A stretch of DNA of 64,000 bases from Xanthomonas floridensis (GCF_001642575.1 NZ_LXNG01000056.1:62001-126000), one strand, 5' to 3'; shown: positions 27,520-39,062, counted from the stretch's first letter. Notes: generated by a model from the letters alone, not told the origin. A program made the numbers and translations.

Positions 27520-28269
27520 TTATGTTAAGCGAGCCTCACACAACTCGCGCGCCAGCCGCTCGCCGTAGCGCGCGGACCAGCTGCCTGCCGGCTCCGGCTG
27601 CGCCACCTGCTGCTTTACGTGCTGCAGAAAGTCAGTCCGCGGCAGCCGTTCTGCCCCCAGGCTCAGCAGGTGGGGATTCTCCACCTGCGCATCGAGCAGC
27701 GGCCATCCGCGCGCATGCAGGTCGGCAACCAGGGCGGCTAGCGCCACCTTGGAGCCGCCACTACGCGCACTGAACATGCTTTCGCCGAAGAACATCCGGC
27801 CGATCGCCACCCCGTAGATGCCGCCTACCAAATGTGCGCCGTCGAAGACCTCCATCGAATGCGCATGGCCGAGGTGGTGCAGCCCGATGTACGCCTGCTG
27901 CATGGGGCGGGTGATCCAGGTGCCATCCTGGCCTGTGCGCGGAATCGCGGCACAGGCCGCGATGACGTGTTCGAACGCCGTATCGGCGCGCACGGTCCAG
28001 GTGCTGGTGCGCAGTTGACGCCTGAAACGCGAGGACAGGCGCACGCCGTCGGTGCGGAACACCATGCGCGGGTCCGGGCTCCACCACAGCAGCGGCTGGC
28101 CATCGGAGAACCACGGGAACACGCCATGCGCATAGGCATTGAGCAGGCGCGGCACCGACAGGTCGCCGCCGATCGCCAGCAGGCCATCCGGTTCGCGCAA
28201 TGCCTGCTCGGCAGGCGGAAACGGCGCGATGGGATCGTCGGAAAGCAGGAAGGGAAGGGCGCGCGACAT
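27520..28269 (-). CDS. aat: Leucyl/phenylalanyl-tRNA-protein transferase Aat
   Basis: Aat moves Leu or Phe from aminoacyl-tRNA to proteins with N-terminal Lys or Arg, creating degradation signals that ClpS reads. The 249-residue product carries FPPAEQALREPDGLLAIGGD, AYAHGVFPWFSDGQPLLWWSPDPRMV and HSMEVFDGAHLVGGIYGVAIGRMFFGESMFS, all family signatures. It is part of the trxB-acyltransferase-aat-infA minus-strand series, 80 bases upstream of infA. Confidence 0.97.
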   Translation of the reverse strand: MSRALPFLLSDDPIAPFPPAEQALREPDGLLAIGGDLSVPRLLNAYAHGVFPWFSDGQPLLWWSPDPRMVFRTDGVRLSSRFRRQLRTSTWTVRADTAFEHVIAACAAIPRTGQDGTWITRPMQQAYIGLHHLGHAHSMEVFDGAHLVGGIYGVAIGRMFFGESMFSARSGGSKVALAALVADLHARGWPLLDAQVENPHLLSLGAERLPRTDFLQHVKQQVAQPEPAGSWSARYGERLARELCEARLT

Positions 28270-28296
28270 CCGGCGAGTTTAGAGCGGCAACCAGAA

Positions 28297-28407
28297 CCTG
28301 GCGAGCAGTCGTCGGGTGAGGGTGGATGACGCGCTCAGCCCCTGAGTTTGCGCCTGGTGCATGCCGCGTCCGAACATCGGTGACGCCCGCCTGGTGGCTG
28401 CGCAGCA
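28297..28407. repeat. Diverged intergenic repeat (family 3), copy A
   Basis: Runs from GCGAGCAGTCGTCGGGTG through GTGGATGACGCGCTCAG and GGTGCATGCCGCGTCCGA to GACGCCCGCCTGGTGGCTGCGC. The two ends are imperfect complements. It fills much of the 222-base gap between aat and the acyltransferase gene. Borders are approximate. Confidence 0.65.
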
Positions 28408-28491
28408 GCTTTGCTGGCCGCTCTTAACCCGCCTTGCGCCCACCTCGGGCGGATGGATCAGCGGATTGCCCGCTGGGGTCGGCGCACTGGC

Positions 28492-29610
28492 TCAGTCGCG
28501 GAACGGACTGTGCTCGGCCAGTTCGAGGGCATGGTGGGCAACCGCCACGCGCTCGTCCGCGCACCATTGCGCCAGCGGCTCGCGAAAGCCGGGGTCGGCG
28601 ATCCAGTGGCGGCTGCGTACCAGCGTCGGCAGGAAGCCGCGCGCAATCTTGTGCTGGCCTTGCGCGCCGGGCTCGAAGCGGGTCAGGCCTTCGCGCAGGC
28701 AGTATTCCAGGCCCTGGTAGTAGCAGGTTTCAAAGTGCAGGCCGGGCAGGGCGTCGCCGCCCCAATAACGCCCGTACAAGGTGTCGTGGCCGCGCAGGCA
28801 CAGCGCGCCGGCGATCGGGCGGCCGTCGAGATCGGCCAGGAACATCACCAGCTGGCGCGGCATGGCCGTTGCCAGGTGCTGCAAAAACTGCGGCGTGAGT
28901 GCGGGTGAATTGCCGTACTCGTTGAAGGTCTTCAGATAGAAGCCATACATCGCGGCCAGATCGTCCTGGCTGGCGTCGTGGCCGTGGACCACGCGCATGC
29001 GGATACCGGCGCGCTGCACCTTGGTCCGCTCCTGGCGGATGTTCTTGCGCCGCTTGTGGTCCATGGCGCCGAGGAATGCCTCGAAGTCCGTCCAGCCGGC
29101 GCTGTTGTGCCAGTGGTACTGCAGGTCGTTGCGTTCCAGCCAGTCGCAGTCAAAGGCGGTGTCTTCGTCTGCCCGGTGGAAATTCACATGCGCCGACGAC
29201 AGGCCGCTGCGCTCGACCAGCTCGCGCATCGCTTCCAGCAGGTGCGGCCGCCCCTTGGGTGCGCCCAGCAGGCGCGGGCCGGTCACCGGCGAGTAGGGCA
29301 CCCCGCACAGCCACTTGGGGAAATACTCCTGCCCGTAACGCGCGTACGCATGCGCCCAGGCGTGGTCGAACACGAATTCGCCGTGCGAATTGTTCTTCAG
29401 GTAGCCCGGCGCGGCGGCGATCAGCGTGTCGCCCTCCCACAGGGTCAGATGCAGCGGGTTCCAGCCCCAGTCCGGGCGCAGGCAACCCTCGCGTTCGAGG
29501 CCTTGCAGAAATGCGTAGCTGACAAAAGGATGCGTGCCATCGTGCAGCGCATCCCAGGCGCCAGCCGGAAGTTCACCTAGCTGGCGGTACCAGCGGGCCG
29601 TCACGCTCAT
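28492..29610 (-). CDS. FemAB-like/GNAT acyltransferase (COG3146 type)
   Basis: A 372-residue protein of the COG3146 (DUF482) N-acyltransferase group, related in fold to peptidoglycan-bridge FemAB enzymes; substrate unknown. Recognisable stretches are HPFVSYAFLQGLEREGC, WNPLHLTLWEGDTLIAAAPG, KSRRKNIRQER-like (MDHKRRKNIRQERTKVQ) and CYYQGLEYCLREGLTRFEPG. I chose the ATG at 29610 (MSVTARWYRQLGEL); the upstream extension is Arg-rich and unconserved. It starts 57 bases after trxB and takes the place held by cydC-cydD in the E. coli order. Confidence 0.85.
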   Translation of the reverse strand: MSVTARWYRQLGELPAGAWDALHDGTHPFVSYAFLQGLEREGCLRPDWGWNPLHLTLWEGDTLIAAAPGYLKNNSHGEFVFDHAWAHAYARYGQEYFPKWLCGVPYSPVTGPRLLGAPKGRPHLLEAMRELVERSGLSSAHVNFHRADEDTAFDCDWLERNDLQYHWHNSAGWTDFEAFLGAMDHKRRKNIRQERTKVQRAGIRMRVVHGHDASQDDLAAMYGFYLKTFNEYGNSPALTPQFLQHLATAMPRQLVMFLADLDGRPIAGALCLRGHDTLYGRYWGGDALPGLHFETCYYQGLEYCLREGLTRFEPGAQGQHKIARGFLPTLVRSRHWIADPGFREPLAQWCADERVAVAHHALELAEHSPFRD

Positions 29611-29667
29611 GCGCGCGGCCCGTTGGCGCTGCCGTCCGCGCGGCGCGGCCGGCAATCAGGCGCCATC

Positions 29668-30852
<1,185 letters not shown>

Positions 30853-30921
30853 CTACTGTAACCGCAGCCGCAGTCGTTTATTATCAACCACTAACAGCAT
30901 TTTTCTAAGGTCTGGCTACAG

Positions 30922-33279
30922 GTGGCAAAGCAGGTTCCCGAACGCAGCAGCAAGCCCGCAGAGGGCAGGGCGTCGTCGCGCAAGACGGCGGTGGCGGACA
31001 ATCCGCGCCGACAGAAGCTGTGGCGTGATCTGGCATTGATCGCAGTGGCGCCGCTGCTGCTGTATCTGCTGGCCAGCCTGTTCACCTATTCGGCCACCGA
31101 TCCAGGGTGGTCGCGCACCGGCAACCTGGTCGCGCCGATCCACAACATGGGCGGCCGGTTCGGTGCCATGGCCGCTGACGTGTTGCTGCAGTTATTTGGC
31201 TACGTGGCCTTCCTGTTGCCGGTGATCCTGGGGGCGGTGGCCTGGATCGCGCTGATCGGCGAGCGCGAGGAGCAGAGCCAGAGCGATCTCGGGCCGGCGC
31301 TGCGGTTGGTTGGCATGGTCGGCTTTCTGATCTCGTCGACCGGGTTCCTGCATCTGCGCCTGTTCCAGGGCGAGGTGGCGGAGGCCGGCGGCATTCTCGG
31401 CAAGCTGGTCAGCGGCTCGCTCAGCTCCGGCTTCGGCGCGCTGGGCGCCAACCTGTTCGTGGTGGTGTTGTTGCTGGTGTCGATCACGCTGGCCACCGGG
31501 CTGTCGTGGTTCGCGGTGATGGAGCGGATCGGCAAGTGGGTGCTGGCGCTGGGGCCGCTGATGCAGCGCAAGACCCACCAGGCCAGCGAGTGGCAGCAGA
31601 CCCGGGTGATGCGTGAAGAGCGCGAGGAGGTGCGCAAGGTCGATGCGGTCAAGCAGGCCAAGCGCGAGCCGGTCAAGATCGAGCCGCCGCCGGCACCGGT
31701 GGTGGAAAAGAGCGAGCGCGCCAAGCGCGATACCCAGATCCCGATGTTCCAGGGCGTGAGCACCGACGGCTCCGACCTGCCGCCGCTGGCCCTGCTGGAC
31801 GACCCCAAGCCGCAGGCCAAGGGCTATTCGGAAGAGACGCTGGAGACGCTGTCGCGGCAGATCGAGTTCAAGCTCAAGGATTTCCGCATCGAGGCGCAGG
31901 TGGTCGGGGCCTATCCGGGCCCGGTGATCACCCGCTTCGAGATCGAGCCGGCACCGGGCATCAAGGTCAGCCAGATCAGCTCGCTGGACAAGGACATCGC
32001 GCGCGGGCTGTCGGTCAAGTCAGTGCGCGTGGTCGACGTGATCCCGGGCAAGTCGGTGATCGGCCTGGAGATCCCCAACGTCAGCCGCGAGATGATCTTC
32101 CTGTCCGAGCTGCTGCGCTCCAAGGAATACGACAAGTCGGCCAGCCCGCTGACCCTGGCCCTGGGCAAGGACATCGCCGGGCGCCCGACGGTGGCCGACC
32201 TGGCGCGCATGCCGCACTTGCTGGTGGCCGGTACCACCGGCTCGGGCAAGTCGGTGGCGGTCAACGCGATGGTACTGAGCCTGCTGTTCAAGGCCTCGCA
32301 CAAGGAACTGCGCATGCTGATGATCGACCCGAAGATGCTCGAATTGAGCGTCTATCAGGGCATCCCGCATCTGCTGGCGCCGGTGGTCACCGACATGAAG
32401 GAGGCCGCCAACGGCCTGCGTTGGTGCGTGGCCGAGATGGAGCGCCGCTACAAGCTGATGAGCGCGGTGGGCGTGCGCAACCTGGCCGGCTTCAACAAGA
32501 AGATCAAGGACGCCATCGACGCCGGCCAGCCGATGATGGACCCGTTGTTCAAGCCCAACCCCGAGCTGGGTGAGGCGCCGCGGCCGCTGGAGACGCTGCC
32601 GTTCATCGTGATCTTCATCGACGAATTCGCCGACATGATGATGATCGTCGGCAAGAAGGTCGAAGAACTGATTGCACGCCTGGCACAGAAGGCGCGTGCG
32701 GCCGGCATCCATCTGATCCTGGCCACGCAGCGGCCGTCGGTGGATGTGATCACCGGCCTGATCAAGGCCAATATCCCCACCCGCGTCGCGTTCCAGGTCA
32801 GCTCCAAGATCGACTCGCGCACCATCCTGGACCAGTCCGGTGCCGAAGCGTTGCTGGGCAACGGCGACATGCTGTATCTGCCGCCGGGCACCGCGCTGCC
32901 GGACCGCGTGCATGGTGCGTTCGTCAGCGACGAAGAAGTGCATCGGGTGGTCGAGCACCTCAAGGCCAGTGGGCCGGTGTCCTATGTCGAAGGCGTGCTG
33001 GACGAAGTGCAGACCATGGGCGATGGCACCGTGGTGGGCGCAACCGGACTGCCGGAAAGCAGTGGCGGTGGCGGCGACGAGTCCGACCCCTTGTACGACG
33101 AAGCGTTGCGCATTGTCACCGAAACCCGGCGCGCCTCGATCTCCGGCGTGCAGCGCCGCTTGAAGATCGGCTACAACCGCGCCGCGCGCCTGATCGAAGC
33201 GATGGAGGCGGCCGGCGTGGTCAGCCCGCCCGAGCACAACGGCGACCGCAGCGTGCTGGCACCGCCGCCGCCGAAGTAG
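30922..33279 (+). CDS. ftsK: DNA translocase FtsK
   Basis: FtsK anchors at the division septum and pumps chromosome ends to allow dimer resolution by XerCD at dif. The 785-residue protein starts with GTG. It has four membrane segments (about 35-200: [77 protein letters not shown]), a short linker, the motor with Walker [11 protein letters not shown] and Walker [15 protein letters not shown], and a C-terminal winged-helix gamma domain ([20 protein letters not shown]) that reads KOPS sites. The linker is much shorter than in E. coli. Confidence 0.97.
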   Translation: MAKQVPERSSKPAEGRASSRKTAVADNPRRQKLWRDLALIAVAPLLLYLLASLFTYSATDPGWSRTGNLVAPIHNMGGRFGAMAADVLLQLFGYVAFLLPVILGAVAWIALIGEREEQSQSDLGPALRLVGMVGFLISSTGFLHLRLFQGEVAEAGGILGKLVSGSLSSGFGALGANLFVVVLLLVSITLATGLSWFAVMERIGKWVLALGPLMQRKTHQASEWQQTRVMREEREEVRKVDAVKQAKREPVKIEPPPAPVVEKSERAKRDTQIPMFQGVSTDGSDLPPLALLDDPKPQAKGYSEETLETLSRQIEFKLKDFRIEAQVVGAYPGPVITRFEIEPAPGIKVSQISSLDKDIARGLSVKSVRVVDVIPGKSVIGLEIPNVSREMIFLSELLRSKEYDKSASPLTLALGKDIAGRPTVADLARMPHLLVAGTTGSGKSVAVNAMVLSLLFKASHKELRMLMIDPKMLELSVYQGIPHLLAPVVTDMKEAANGLRWCVAEMERRYKLMSAVGVRNLAGFNKKIKDAIDAGQPMMDPLFKPNPELGEAPRPLETLPFIVIFIDEFADMMMIVGKKVEELIARLAQKARAAGIHLILATQRPSVDVITGLIKANIPTRVAFQVSSKIDSRTILDQSGAEALLGNGDMLYLPPGTALPDRVHGAFVSDEEVHRVVEHLKASGPVSYVEGVLDEVQTMGDGTVVGATGLPESSGGGGDESDPLYDEALRIVTETRRASISGVQRRLKIGYNRAARLIEAMEAAGVVSPPEHNGDRSVLAPPPPK

Positions 33280-33558
33280 CGCGGTCACTGCCGCCCAGCG
33301 GGGCGCCGGTGCGGGTGTGGCGGGACGAACGTGGCGGGAGTACGGGCCGCAGGCTTCAGTCGCGTGGTGCGTAGTGCGTGCTGGAGCACTTCAGCGCGTC
33401 GCCCGTCGCCGGGTGCCGCCAGCACGCCCCCCGCGCCGGGTTGCCGGCAGGGGCATGCGCAGCGATGCGGCAGAGTTGGAAGTCCATGCCTGTCATTGCC
33501 GGGCACAACGGCTACCCTGTGCAGTACGCGCCACCTTGGCCTGTCGTGATCGAGACCC

Positions 33559-35484
33559 ATGCTGCATCGTCCCTTGCTGTTGCTCGTGCTGTTGTTCTCC
33601 GCGCCGCTGCTGGCCCAGGCCCAGCAGCAGGCCACGCCTGCCCCGGCGGCCGCTCGCGCCCAGGCTGACACCAACTACAGCTTCGTGCGCTATCGCGCCG
33701 ACTACGAGGTGCGCGCCGACGCCAGCAGCGTGGAGACCGACGAATACGAGATCCTGCTCAAGACCAAATCGGCGGTGGAGCAGTTCAGCCAGGTGCGCCT
33801 GAGCTATAGCGAGAAGATGGAAACGCTCGAGGTGCTTCAGGCCTACACCGTCACCGCCGAGGGCCTGCGCCAGGACGTGGCCAGCGACAAGATCTATACC
33901 CAGGAAAGCTACTCCAGCGCCTCGGCGGCGATGTACGCCGACCGCAAGGTCAAGGTGGTGGTGTTCCCGAACCTGGCCCCGGGGGCGCGCATCGTCTACC
34001 GGGTGCGGCGGGCGCAGAACACCCCGTATTTCCCTGGGTATTTCAGCTTGTGGGAGACCTTCAGCGTCTTTGCGCAGTACGACGATGCGGTAGTTACGCT
34101 GGTGGCGCCGAAGTCGTTGCCGATGCATCTGTCGGTGCGGGGGCTGCAGGGCGGTACCAAGCCGGTGGTGCGCGGTGATCAGGCGCGCTGGGAATGGCGG
34201 TACCAGCGCACCGCGCCGATGAAGAACCAGAACTGGAGCGCGGCGAGCTGGGAGTTCAGCCCCACCTTGATGGCCAGCACCTTCGATAGCTGGTCACAGA
34301 TGGGCCTGGCGTATCACGTCAAGGGCGGGCGCGCCGCAGCAGTCACCCCGGCGATCCAGGCACTGGCCGATCAGGTTACCAAGGGCATCGACGAGCCGCG
34401 TGCACAGGCGGCCGCCCTGTACGAATGGGTGGCGCGCAATATCCGCTACGTGGCGGTGTACCTGGGCAATGGCGGGCTGGAGCCCAACAGCGCCGACAGC
34501 ATCCTGGCCAACCACTATGGCGACTGCAAGGACCATACGGTGATCCTGGAGGCGTTACTGGCGGCCAAGGGCATCGCCAGCACGCCGGTCCTGATCGGTG
34601 CCGAGGGCGGGCCGACATTGCCGGCGATCCCGGTGCTGGGGCGTTTCAATCACGCCATCACCTATATCCCGGCCTTCGATCTGTACGTCGATTCCACCAA
34701 CCCGTATGCGCGCTTCGGCCAGCTACCGGCCGGCGATCTGGGCGCGCCGGTAGTGCATACACGCGACGGCAAGCTCACCCACACGCCGCCGAACGACCGC
34801 AAGGTCAATCGCTACGTTGCGCGGACCGAATACCGCTTCACCCCGCAAGGTGGGCTGCAGGGGTTGACCACGCTGGATAGCGGGCAGACCGGCGAAGTGG
34901 GGTTGCGGGCGATGTTCGTGCAGCTCAATGCGCAGAACCGCAGCCGCATCGAGGAATCGATCATCGCCCAGTCCGGCTTCGTCGGCACCGGCGATCTGCT
35001 GATCCAGGGCGATCCGCTGGATCTGGATACGCCGTTCAACTATCGCTACAGCTTCCAGGCCAGTGACGCAGTGGACTTTTCGGTGGTCGGCGGCATGACC
35101 TTGCCGGACATGCCTGGCGCCGAATCCACGCGCGCGGTCTATACGACCACCTCGGCCGAAGACAATCTGACCCCGTTCTACTGCAACGACAGCGTGCGCG
35201 AGGAAACCTACGTGGTGACCTTGCCCGACACCGTGCCTATCATCGCCATCCCGCGCAGCAGCCGGTTCCGCAATGCGGCCGGCGAATATGCGGTGGAATG
35301 GACGCGGCAGGGGCAGACCGTCACCGCCGTCCACCGGCTGCAGCGCGCTGCCGTGCGGGGGCCGCAGGCCTTGTGCCAGCCGCAGGATTACCGCGCGTTT
35401 CGCGAGCTCTACCAGCAGGTGCGGCGGGGCTTCCGCGGTCAGATCGTGTATGGCGACCTGAGCAAGGTGCAGACTGCGCAGTGA
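33559..35484 (+). CDS. Exported DUF3857/transglutaminase-like protein
   Basis: A 641-residue periplasmic protein with a signal peptide (MLHRPLLLLVLLFSAPLLAQ). The N-terminal DUF3857 domain covers about residues 45-230. It is followed by a transglutaminase-like core with an apparent Cys-His-Asp triad: NHYGDCKDHTVILEALL, GRFNHAITYIP and LYVDSTNPYARFG. The C-terminal part is beta-rich (DUF2569/DUF3858 style). Such proteins are widespread in Xanthomonadales and Bacteroidetes; the substrate is unknown. It lies between ftsK and lolA, which are adjacent in E. coli, so it looks like an insertion in that order. Confidence 0.88.
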   Translation: MLHRPLLLLVLLFSAPLLAQAQQQATPAPAAARAQADTNYSFVRYRADYEVRADASSVETDEYEILLKTKSAVEQFSQVRLSYSEKMETLEVLQAYTVTAEGLRQDVASDKIYTQESYSSASAAMYADRKVKVVVFPNLAPGARIVYRVRRAQNTPYFPGYFSLWETFSVFAQYDDAVVTLVAPKSLPMHLSVRGLQGGTKPVVRGDQARWEWRYQRTAPMKNQNWSAASWEFSPTLMASTFDSWSQMGLAYHVKGGRAAAVTPAIQALADQVTKGIDEPRAQAAALYEWVARNIRYVAVYLGNGGLEPNSADSILANHYGDCKDHTVILEALLAAKGIASTPVLIGAEGGPTLPAIPVLGRFNHAITYIPAFDLYVDSTNPYARFGQLPAGDLGAPVVHTRDGKLTHTPPNDRKVNRYVARTEYRFTPQGGLQGLTTLDSGQTGEVGLRAMFVQLNAQNRSRIEESIIAQSGFVGTGDLLIQGDPLDLDTPFNYRYSFQASDAVDFSVVGGMTLPDMPGAESTRAVYTTTSAEDNLTPFYCNDSVREETYVVTLPDTVPIIAIPRSSRFRNAAGEYAVEWTRQGQTVTAVHRLQRAAVRGPQALCQPQDYRAFRELYQQVRRGFRGQIVYGDLSKVQTAQ

Positions 35485-35590
35485 GCGCGCAGCACGGGCG
35501 CGCGCCTCACATGAACGCATGGACGCGATGGCGCTCGCCCATTCATCTATGAAGCTTCAGAATTGGCGTACTCCTTTCTGGAAGACCGCG

Positions 35591-36220
35591 ATGCATCGCC
35601 AGCTCCGTTATGCCGTCCTTGCCACCGCCCTGTTCGCCAGTACCGCCTTTGCCGGTGCGCGTCAGGAGCTGGATACCTTTACCCGTGGCCTGAAAGGCCT
35701 GGACGGGCAGTTCAGCCAGCAGGTCAGCGATGCCAACGGCCGGGTCAAGGAACGCTCCAGCGGACGGGTGGCGTTGTCGGCGCCACGCCAGTTTCGCTGG
35801 GAGTACGCCAAGCCCTACAAGCAGCTGATTGTGGCTGACGGCAAGAAGGTCTGGGTGTTCGACCCGGATCTGGAGCAGGTGACCGTACGTGCGCAGGGCA
35901 GCGAAGAGCAGAACAGCCCGCTGGTCGCCCTGATCGACCCGGCGCGCCTGGACAAGCAGTACGACGTCAGTGAAGAGGCCGCACCACGCGATGGGTTGCA
36001 GTGGCTGTCGCTGACGCCCAAGGTCGACACCGAGGCGAGCTTTCAGATGGCCTCGCTGGGATTCGGCAAGGACGGCCTGGCGAAGATGGAGGTGGTCGAT
36101 GCCGTAGGGCAGCGCACGGCCATCAGCTTCAGCGGCTGGAAGCGCAATCCTGCATTCGCCGCAGACACCTTCCGGTACACGCCGGCCAAGGGCGTGGATG
36201 TGGTGGGCGACGCGCAATAA
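35591..36220 (+). CDS. lolA: Outer-membrane lipoprotein carrier LolA
   Basis: LolA shuttles lipoproteins across the periplasm from LolCDE to LolB. The 209-residue product starts MHRQLRYAVLATALFASTAFA (signal peptide, cleavage at AFA-GA) and has the family motifs LDGQFSQQVSDANGRVKERSSG, RPRQFRWEY-like (APRQFRWEYAKPYKQLIV) and DGKKVWVFDPDLEQVTV. An in-frame Met 24 codons upstream exists, but only the start at 35591 gives a normal signal peptide. Confidence 0.97.
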   Translation: MHRQLRYAVLATALFASTAFAGARQELDTFTRGLKGLDGQFSQQVSDANGRVKERSSGRVALSAPRQFRWEYAKPYKQLIVADGKKVWVFDPDLEQVTVRAQGSEEQNSPLVALIDPARLDKQYDVSEEAAPRDGLQWLSLTPKVDTEASFQMASLGFGKDGLAKMEVVDAVGQRTAISFSGWKRNPAFAADTFRYTPAKGVDVVGDAQ

Positions 36221-36237
36221 GAGCGGCGAACAGCATC

Positions 36238-36342
36238 TCGCGCGCAGCCGTCAGACGGGTGTGGACGACGCGCTCGGAACCGGCATGAGCGAGTGGTCCA
36301 TGCCGACTACGACCGCCGGCCGTGGCCGCCTGGCGGGGCGCG
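36238..36342. repeat. Diverged intergenic repeat (family 3), copy B
   Basis: Contains CAGCCGTCAGACGGGTGTGG, ACGACGCGCTCGGAACCGG, GTGGTCCATGCCGACTACGA and CCGGCCGTGGCCGCCTGGCG in the family order. It follows the lolA stop by 18 bases. Borders are approximate. Confidence 0.65.
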
Positions 36343-36659
36343 CATTCGCTTTGTGCTGGTCCCGGTCCTGAGGTGGTTGGCGGCGGCCAGGTCCTGTCGC
36401 CACGCCGTGGCTTGCGAGCGGCTTGCGGTGCTGACGTGCAGGGTGTTTCAGCATCGCGTGCATGAGCCGTACCTGCGAGCCCCGCCTGAGGCGCCTTCCG
36501 CAACGCCGGTGTCGTGCTCATGCGACGTTGTTCGGTTCAGTCACTGCCGTGTTTCCTTGCTCCGGTGATCACACGTCATCGCCTGGCTTGGCCGCCGTCT
36601 GCAGCAAGCGATGCTGTGCCGCTGCAGGGCGCTAACGCAACGGCACGGTAGAATGCGGC
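36343..36659. other. Spacer before rarA
   Basis: No convincing gene. A TAGAAT box at 36649-36654 sits five bases before the rarA GTG. That could be a -10 element giving a very short or absent leader, or the rarA start could lie further downstream. Confidence 0.4.
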
Positions 36660-38033
36660 GTGGCCCGATCCAGATCTTCCATCGACAGCACCGCCGATCT
36701 GCTCAGCGTGGATGCCGATCACCTGCGCCCGTTGGCCGAGCGTATGCGTCCGCGTACGCTTGACGAAATGGTGGGGCAAAAACGCCTGCTGACGCCCGAT
36801 AGCGCGCTGCGTCGCGCGGTGGAATCCGGTCGCGTGCATTCGATGATCCTGTGGGGCCCGCCCGGATGCGGCAAGACCACGCTCGCTTTGCTGCTGGCGC
36901 ACTACGCGGATGCCGAATTCAAGGCGATTTCCGCAGTGTTGTCGGGGCTGCCCGACGTGCGCCAGGTGCTGGCCGAAGCCGCGCAGCGGTTCGCCAGCGG
37001 CCGGCGCACGGTGTTGTTTGTCGATGAGGTGCATCGTTTCAACAAGGCGCAACAGGATGCGTTTTTGCCGCATATCGAGCGCGGCACCATCCTGTTCGTC
37101 GGCGCGACTACCGAGAATCCTTCGTTCGAATTGAACTCCGCGTTGCTGTCGCGCTGCCGCGTGCACGTGCTGGAATCGGTGTCGCCGCAGGATATCGTCG
37201 AAGCGCTGCAGCGCGCCTTGCACGATCCTGAGCGCGGATTGGGGCAGGAAAGCATCCAGGTTTCGGACGCGTCCTTGCTGGAGATCGCCAGTGCCGCCGA
37301 CGGCGATGTGCGCCGCGCATTGACGCTGCTGGAGATCGCCGCCGAGCTTGCCGCGGGCGAGGGTGGGGAGATCACACCGCAAACCCTGTTGCAGGTACTG
37401 GCCGATCGCACCCGCCGTTTCGACAAGAACGGTGAGCAGTTCTATGACCAGATATCGGCCTTGCACAAGTCCGTGCGCAGCTCCAATCCCGATGCGGCGC
37501 TGTACTGGCTCACCCGTATGCTCGACGGTGGATGCGATCCGGCCTATCTGGCGCGGCGGCTGACCCGCATGGCGATCGAGGACATCGGCCTGGCCGATCC
37601 TCGCGCGCAAAGCATGGCGCTGGAGGCCTGGGACATCTACGAGCGTCTGGGCAGTCCGGAAGGCGAGCTGGCCTTTGCACAGTTGGTGCTGTACCTGGCC
37701 AGCACCGCCAAATCGAACGCCGGCTATGCCGCCTTCAATCAGGCCAAGGCGGACGTGCGCGCTACCGGTACCCAGGAAGTTCCACTGCACTTGCGCAACG
37801 CGCCGACCAAGCTGATGAAGACGCTCGGCTACGGCCAGGATTACCAGTACGACCATGACGCCGAAGGCGGTATCGCGCTGGACCAGACCGGCTTTCCGGA
37901 CGCAATGGGCGAGCACGTCTATTACAACCCGGTGCCGCGCGGGCTGGAGATCAAGCTCAAGGAAAAGCTCGACCGCTTGCGCGATGCGCGAGCACAGGCG
38001 CGGGCTGACAAGGCGCGCAAGCCCACCGCATAA
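36660..38033 (+). CDS. rarA: Replication-associated recombination protein RarA
   Basis: RarA (MgsA) is an AAA+ ATPase related to clamp loaders that acts at stalled replication forks. The 457-residue product starts at GTG (MARSRSSIDSTADLLSVDAD). It has RPRTLDEMVGQ, Walker A WGPPGCGKTTLALLLA, Walker B LFVDEVHRFNKAQQD, sensor-1 GATTENPSFELN and the C-terminal tetramer domain RMAIEDIGLADPRAQ. The order lolA-rarA is as in E. coli. No good ribosome site precedes the GTG. Confidence 0.95.
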   Translation: MARSRSSIDSTADLLSVDADHLRPLAERMRPRTLDEMVGQKRLLTPDSALRRAVESGRVHSMILWGPPGCGKTTLALLLAHYADAEFKAISAVLSGLPDVRQVLAEAAQRFASGRRTVLFVDEVHRFNKAQQDAFLPHIERGTILFVGATTENPSFELNSALLSRCRVHVLESVSPQDIVEALQRALHDPERGLGQESIQVSDASLLEIASAADGDVRRALTLLEIAAELAAGEGGEITPQTLLQVLADRTRRFDKNGEQFYDQISALHKSVRSSNPDAALYWLTRMLDGGCDPAYLARRLTRMAIEDIGLADPRAQSMALEAWDIYERLGSPEGELAFAQLVLYLASTAKSNAGYAAFNQAKADVRATGTQEVPLHLRNAPTKLMKTLGYGQDYQYDHDAEGGIALDQTGFPDAMGEHVYYNPVPRGLEIKLKEKLDRLRDARAQARADKARKPTA

Positions 38034-38216
38034 TCGCTGGGGCCGGGGGTGGCCTTGCTTCTTGAGCTGCGCGCACGCGTACGCTGCTGATGCGTGTCAC
38101 TGCCACGCCGTGCCGGCAGTTGCGTGCTCCAACTGCATTTTTCGACCGAGGATGATGATGCCGATGCTGCAGGCCACTGTTTCAAACACCCCGTCGGCCG
38201 GTTGCGGAGCGCACGC

Positions 38217-38618
38217 ATGAACGCCCCGGTGTGGTGGCAGCAATTGCTGCTGGCGATGGCCGGCGGTGCGCTCGGCTCCGGCCTGCGCTTTGCGATTGGT
38301 GCATCGCTGCTGCAGCGCTTCGGCGCCGGGTTTCCGTGGGGAACCTTGACCGTGAACCTGGTTGGCTCATTCGTTGCTGGCGTGCTGCTGGTGTGGCTGG
38401 AGGCGCGGGGCCCGTCGAGCTGGCCACTGCGTTCGCTGCTGATTGTCGGCGTGGTCGGCGGGCTGACCACGTTCTCGTCGTTGATGATGGAATGCCTGGT
38501 CTTTGCGCGCAGCGAGCGCACCACGATGATCGGCATCTATCTGGCGGTAACGCTGGTGGCCGGGCTGGCATTGGTGTTTGCCGGTGCACGCGCCGGGCAA
38601 TGGCTGGTTGCCCGCTAG
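38217..38618 (+). CDS. crcB: Fluoride channel CrcB/Fluc
   Basis: CrcB (Fluc) is a dimeric fluoride-export channel. The 133-residue protein has four membrane helices. Hallmarks are [29 protein letters not shown] and the central [13 protein letters not shown]. The start at 38217 gives the standard length; the frame is open upstream but without conservation. No fluoride riboswitch motif is visible in the 180 bases before it, so control is probably with rarA. Confidence 0.94.
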   Translation: MNAPVWWQQLLLAMAGGALGSGLRFAIGASLLQRFGAGFPWGTLTVNLVGSFVAGVLLVWLEARGPSSWPLRSLLIVGVVGGLTTFSSLMMECLVFARSERTTMIGIYLAVTLVAGLALVFAGARAGQWLVAR

Positions 38619-38757
38619 GCGGCCGCCACTGGTGTCTTCGCGACAAGAGCGCGAGGTCACGCTGCGTGTAGCAGTGGTTTGCGGTGGCGGGCCGTGTGTC
38701 GCGTGTCCCCGGCATTCCTCGTGTCAGCGCAACAACGTAGAAGGGCTAGCAGAACGT
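38619..38757. other. Spacer after crcB
   Basis: No gene or strong hairpin is visible. Together with repeat copy C, the hairpin 39033-39062 and the stretch between them, the 508-base gap from crcB to fadA holds no protein gene that I can support. Confidence 0.4.
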
Positions 38758-38872
38758 GGCGAGCGATCGTCAGGTGGGTGCTGACGGCGCGGAGGAACCG
38801 GAGGTGTACGCGTGGTACACGAAGACTCCGAGTGCCGGCCGCGCCCGCCCGGCGCTGAGCGCGGGAGTTTTG
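38758..38872. repeat. Diverged intergenic repeat (family 3), copy C
   Basis: Best-preserved copy: GGCGAGCGATCGTCAGGTGG, GCTGACGGCGCGGAGGAACC, GGAGGTGTACGCGTGGTACA, CCGAGTGCCGGCCGCGCCCG and CCCGGCGCTGAGCGCGG. The inner GTGTACGCGTGGTACAC is itself a near-palindrome. Confidence 0.7.
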
Positions 38873-39032
38873 GTTGCTGCTCTCATGGCGACAAGGCGAT
38901 CTGAGTGGACGTCTGAAATGGCAGTAGGTTGATAAGCCATCGCCAGCGTGCAATCGGCACTCTGGGTTGAAACGCAGGAGGGTTTTTGTCGGTGCTGCGC
39001 GAGGCGAGCGTTCGTCGGTGGCATGCAGAGCG

Positions 39033-39062
39033 AACGAAGGCGTGCTTGCGCACGCCTTCGTT
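39033..39062. repeat. Perfect hairpin downstream of fadA
   Basis: AACGAAGGCGTGC-TTGC-GCACGCCTTCGTT, arms of 13 bases with a four-base loop, 65 bases after the fadA stop on the minus strand. There is no T-run on either side, so it is not a standard terminator; it may protect the 3' end or stop transcription with Rho. Confidence 0.7.

Noticed and set aside
38034..38216. Fluoride riboswitch upstream of crcB
   Set aside because: The conserved GGCGATGG-type start and pseudoknot partners are not present.
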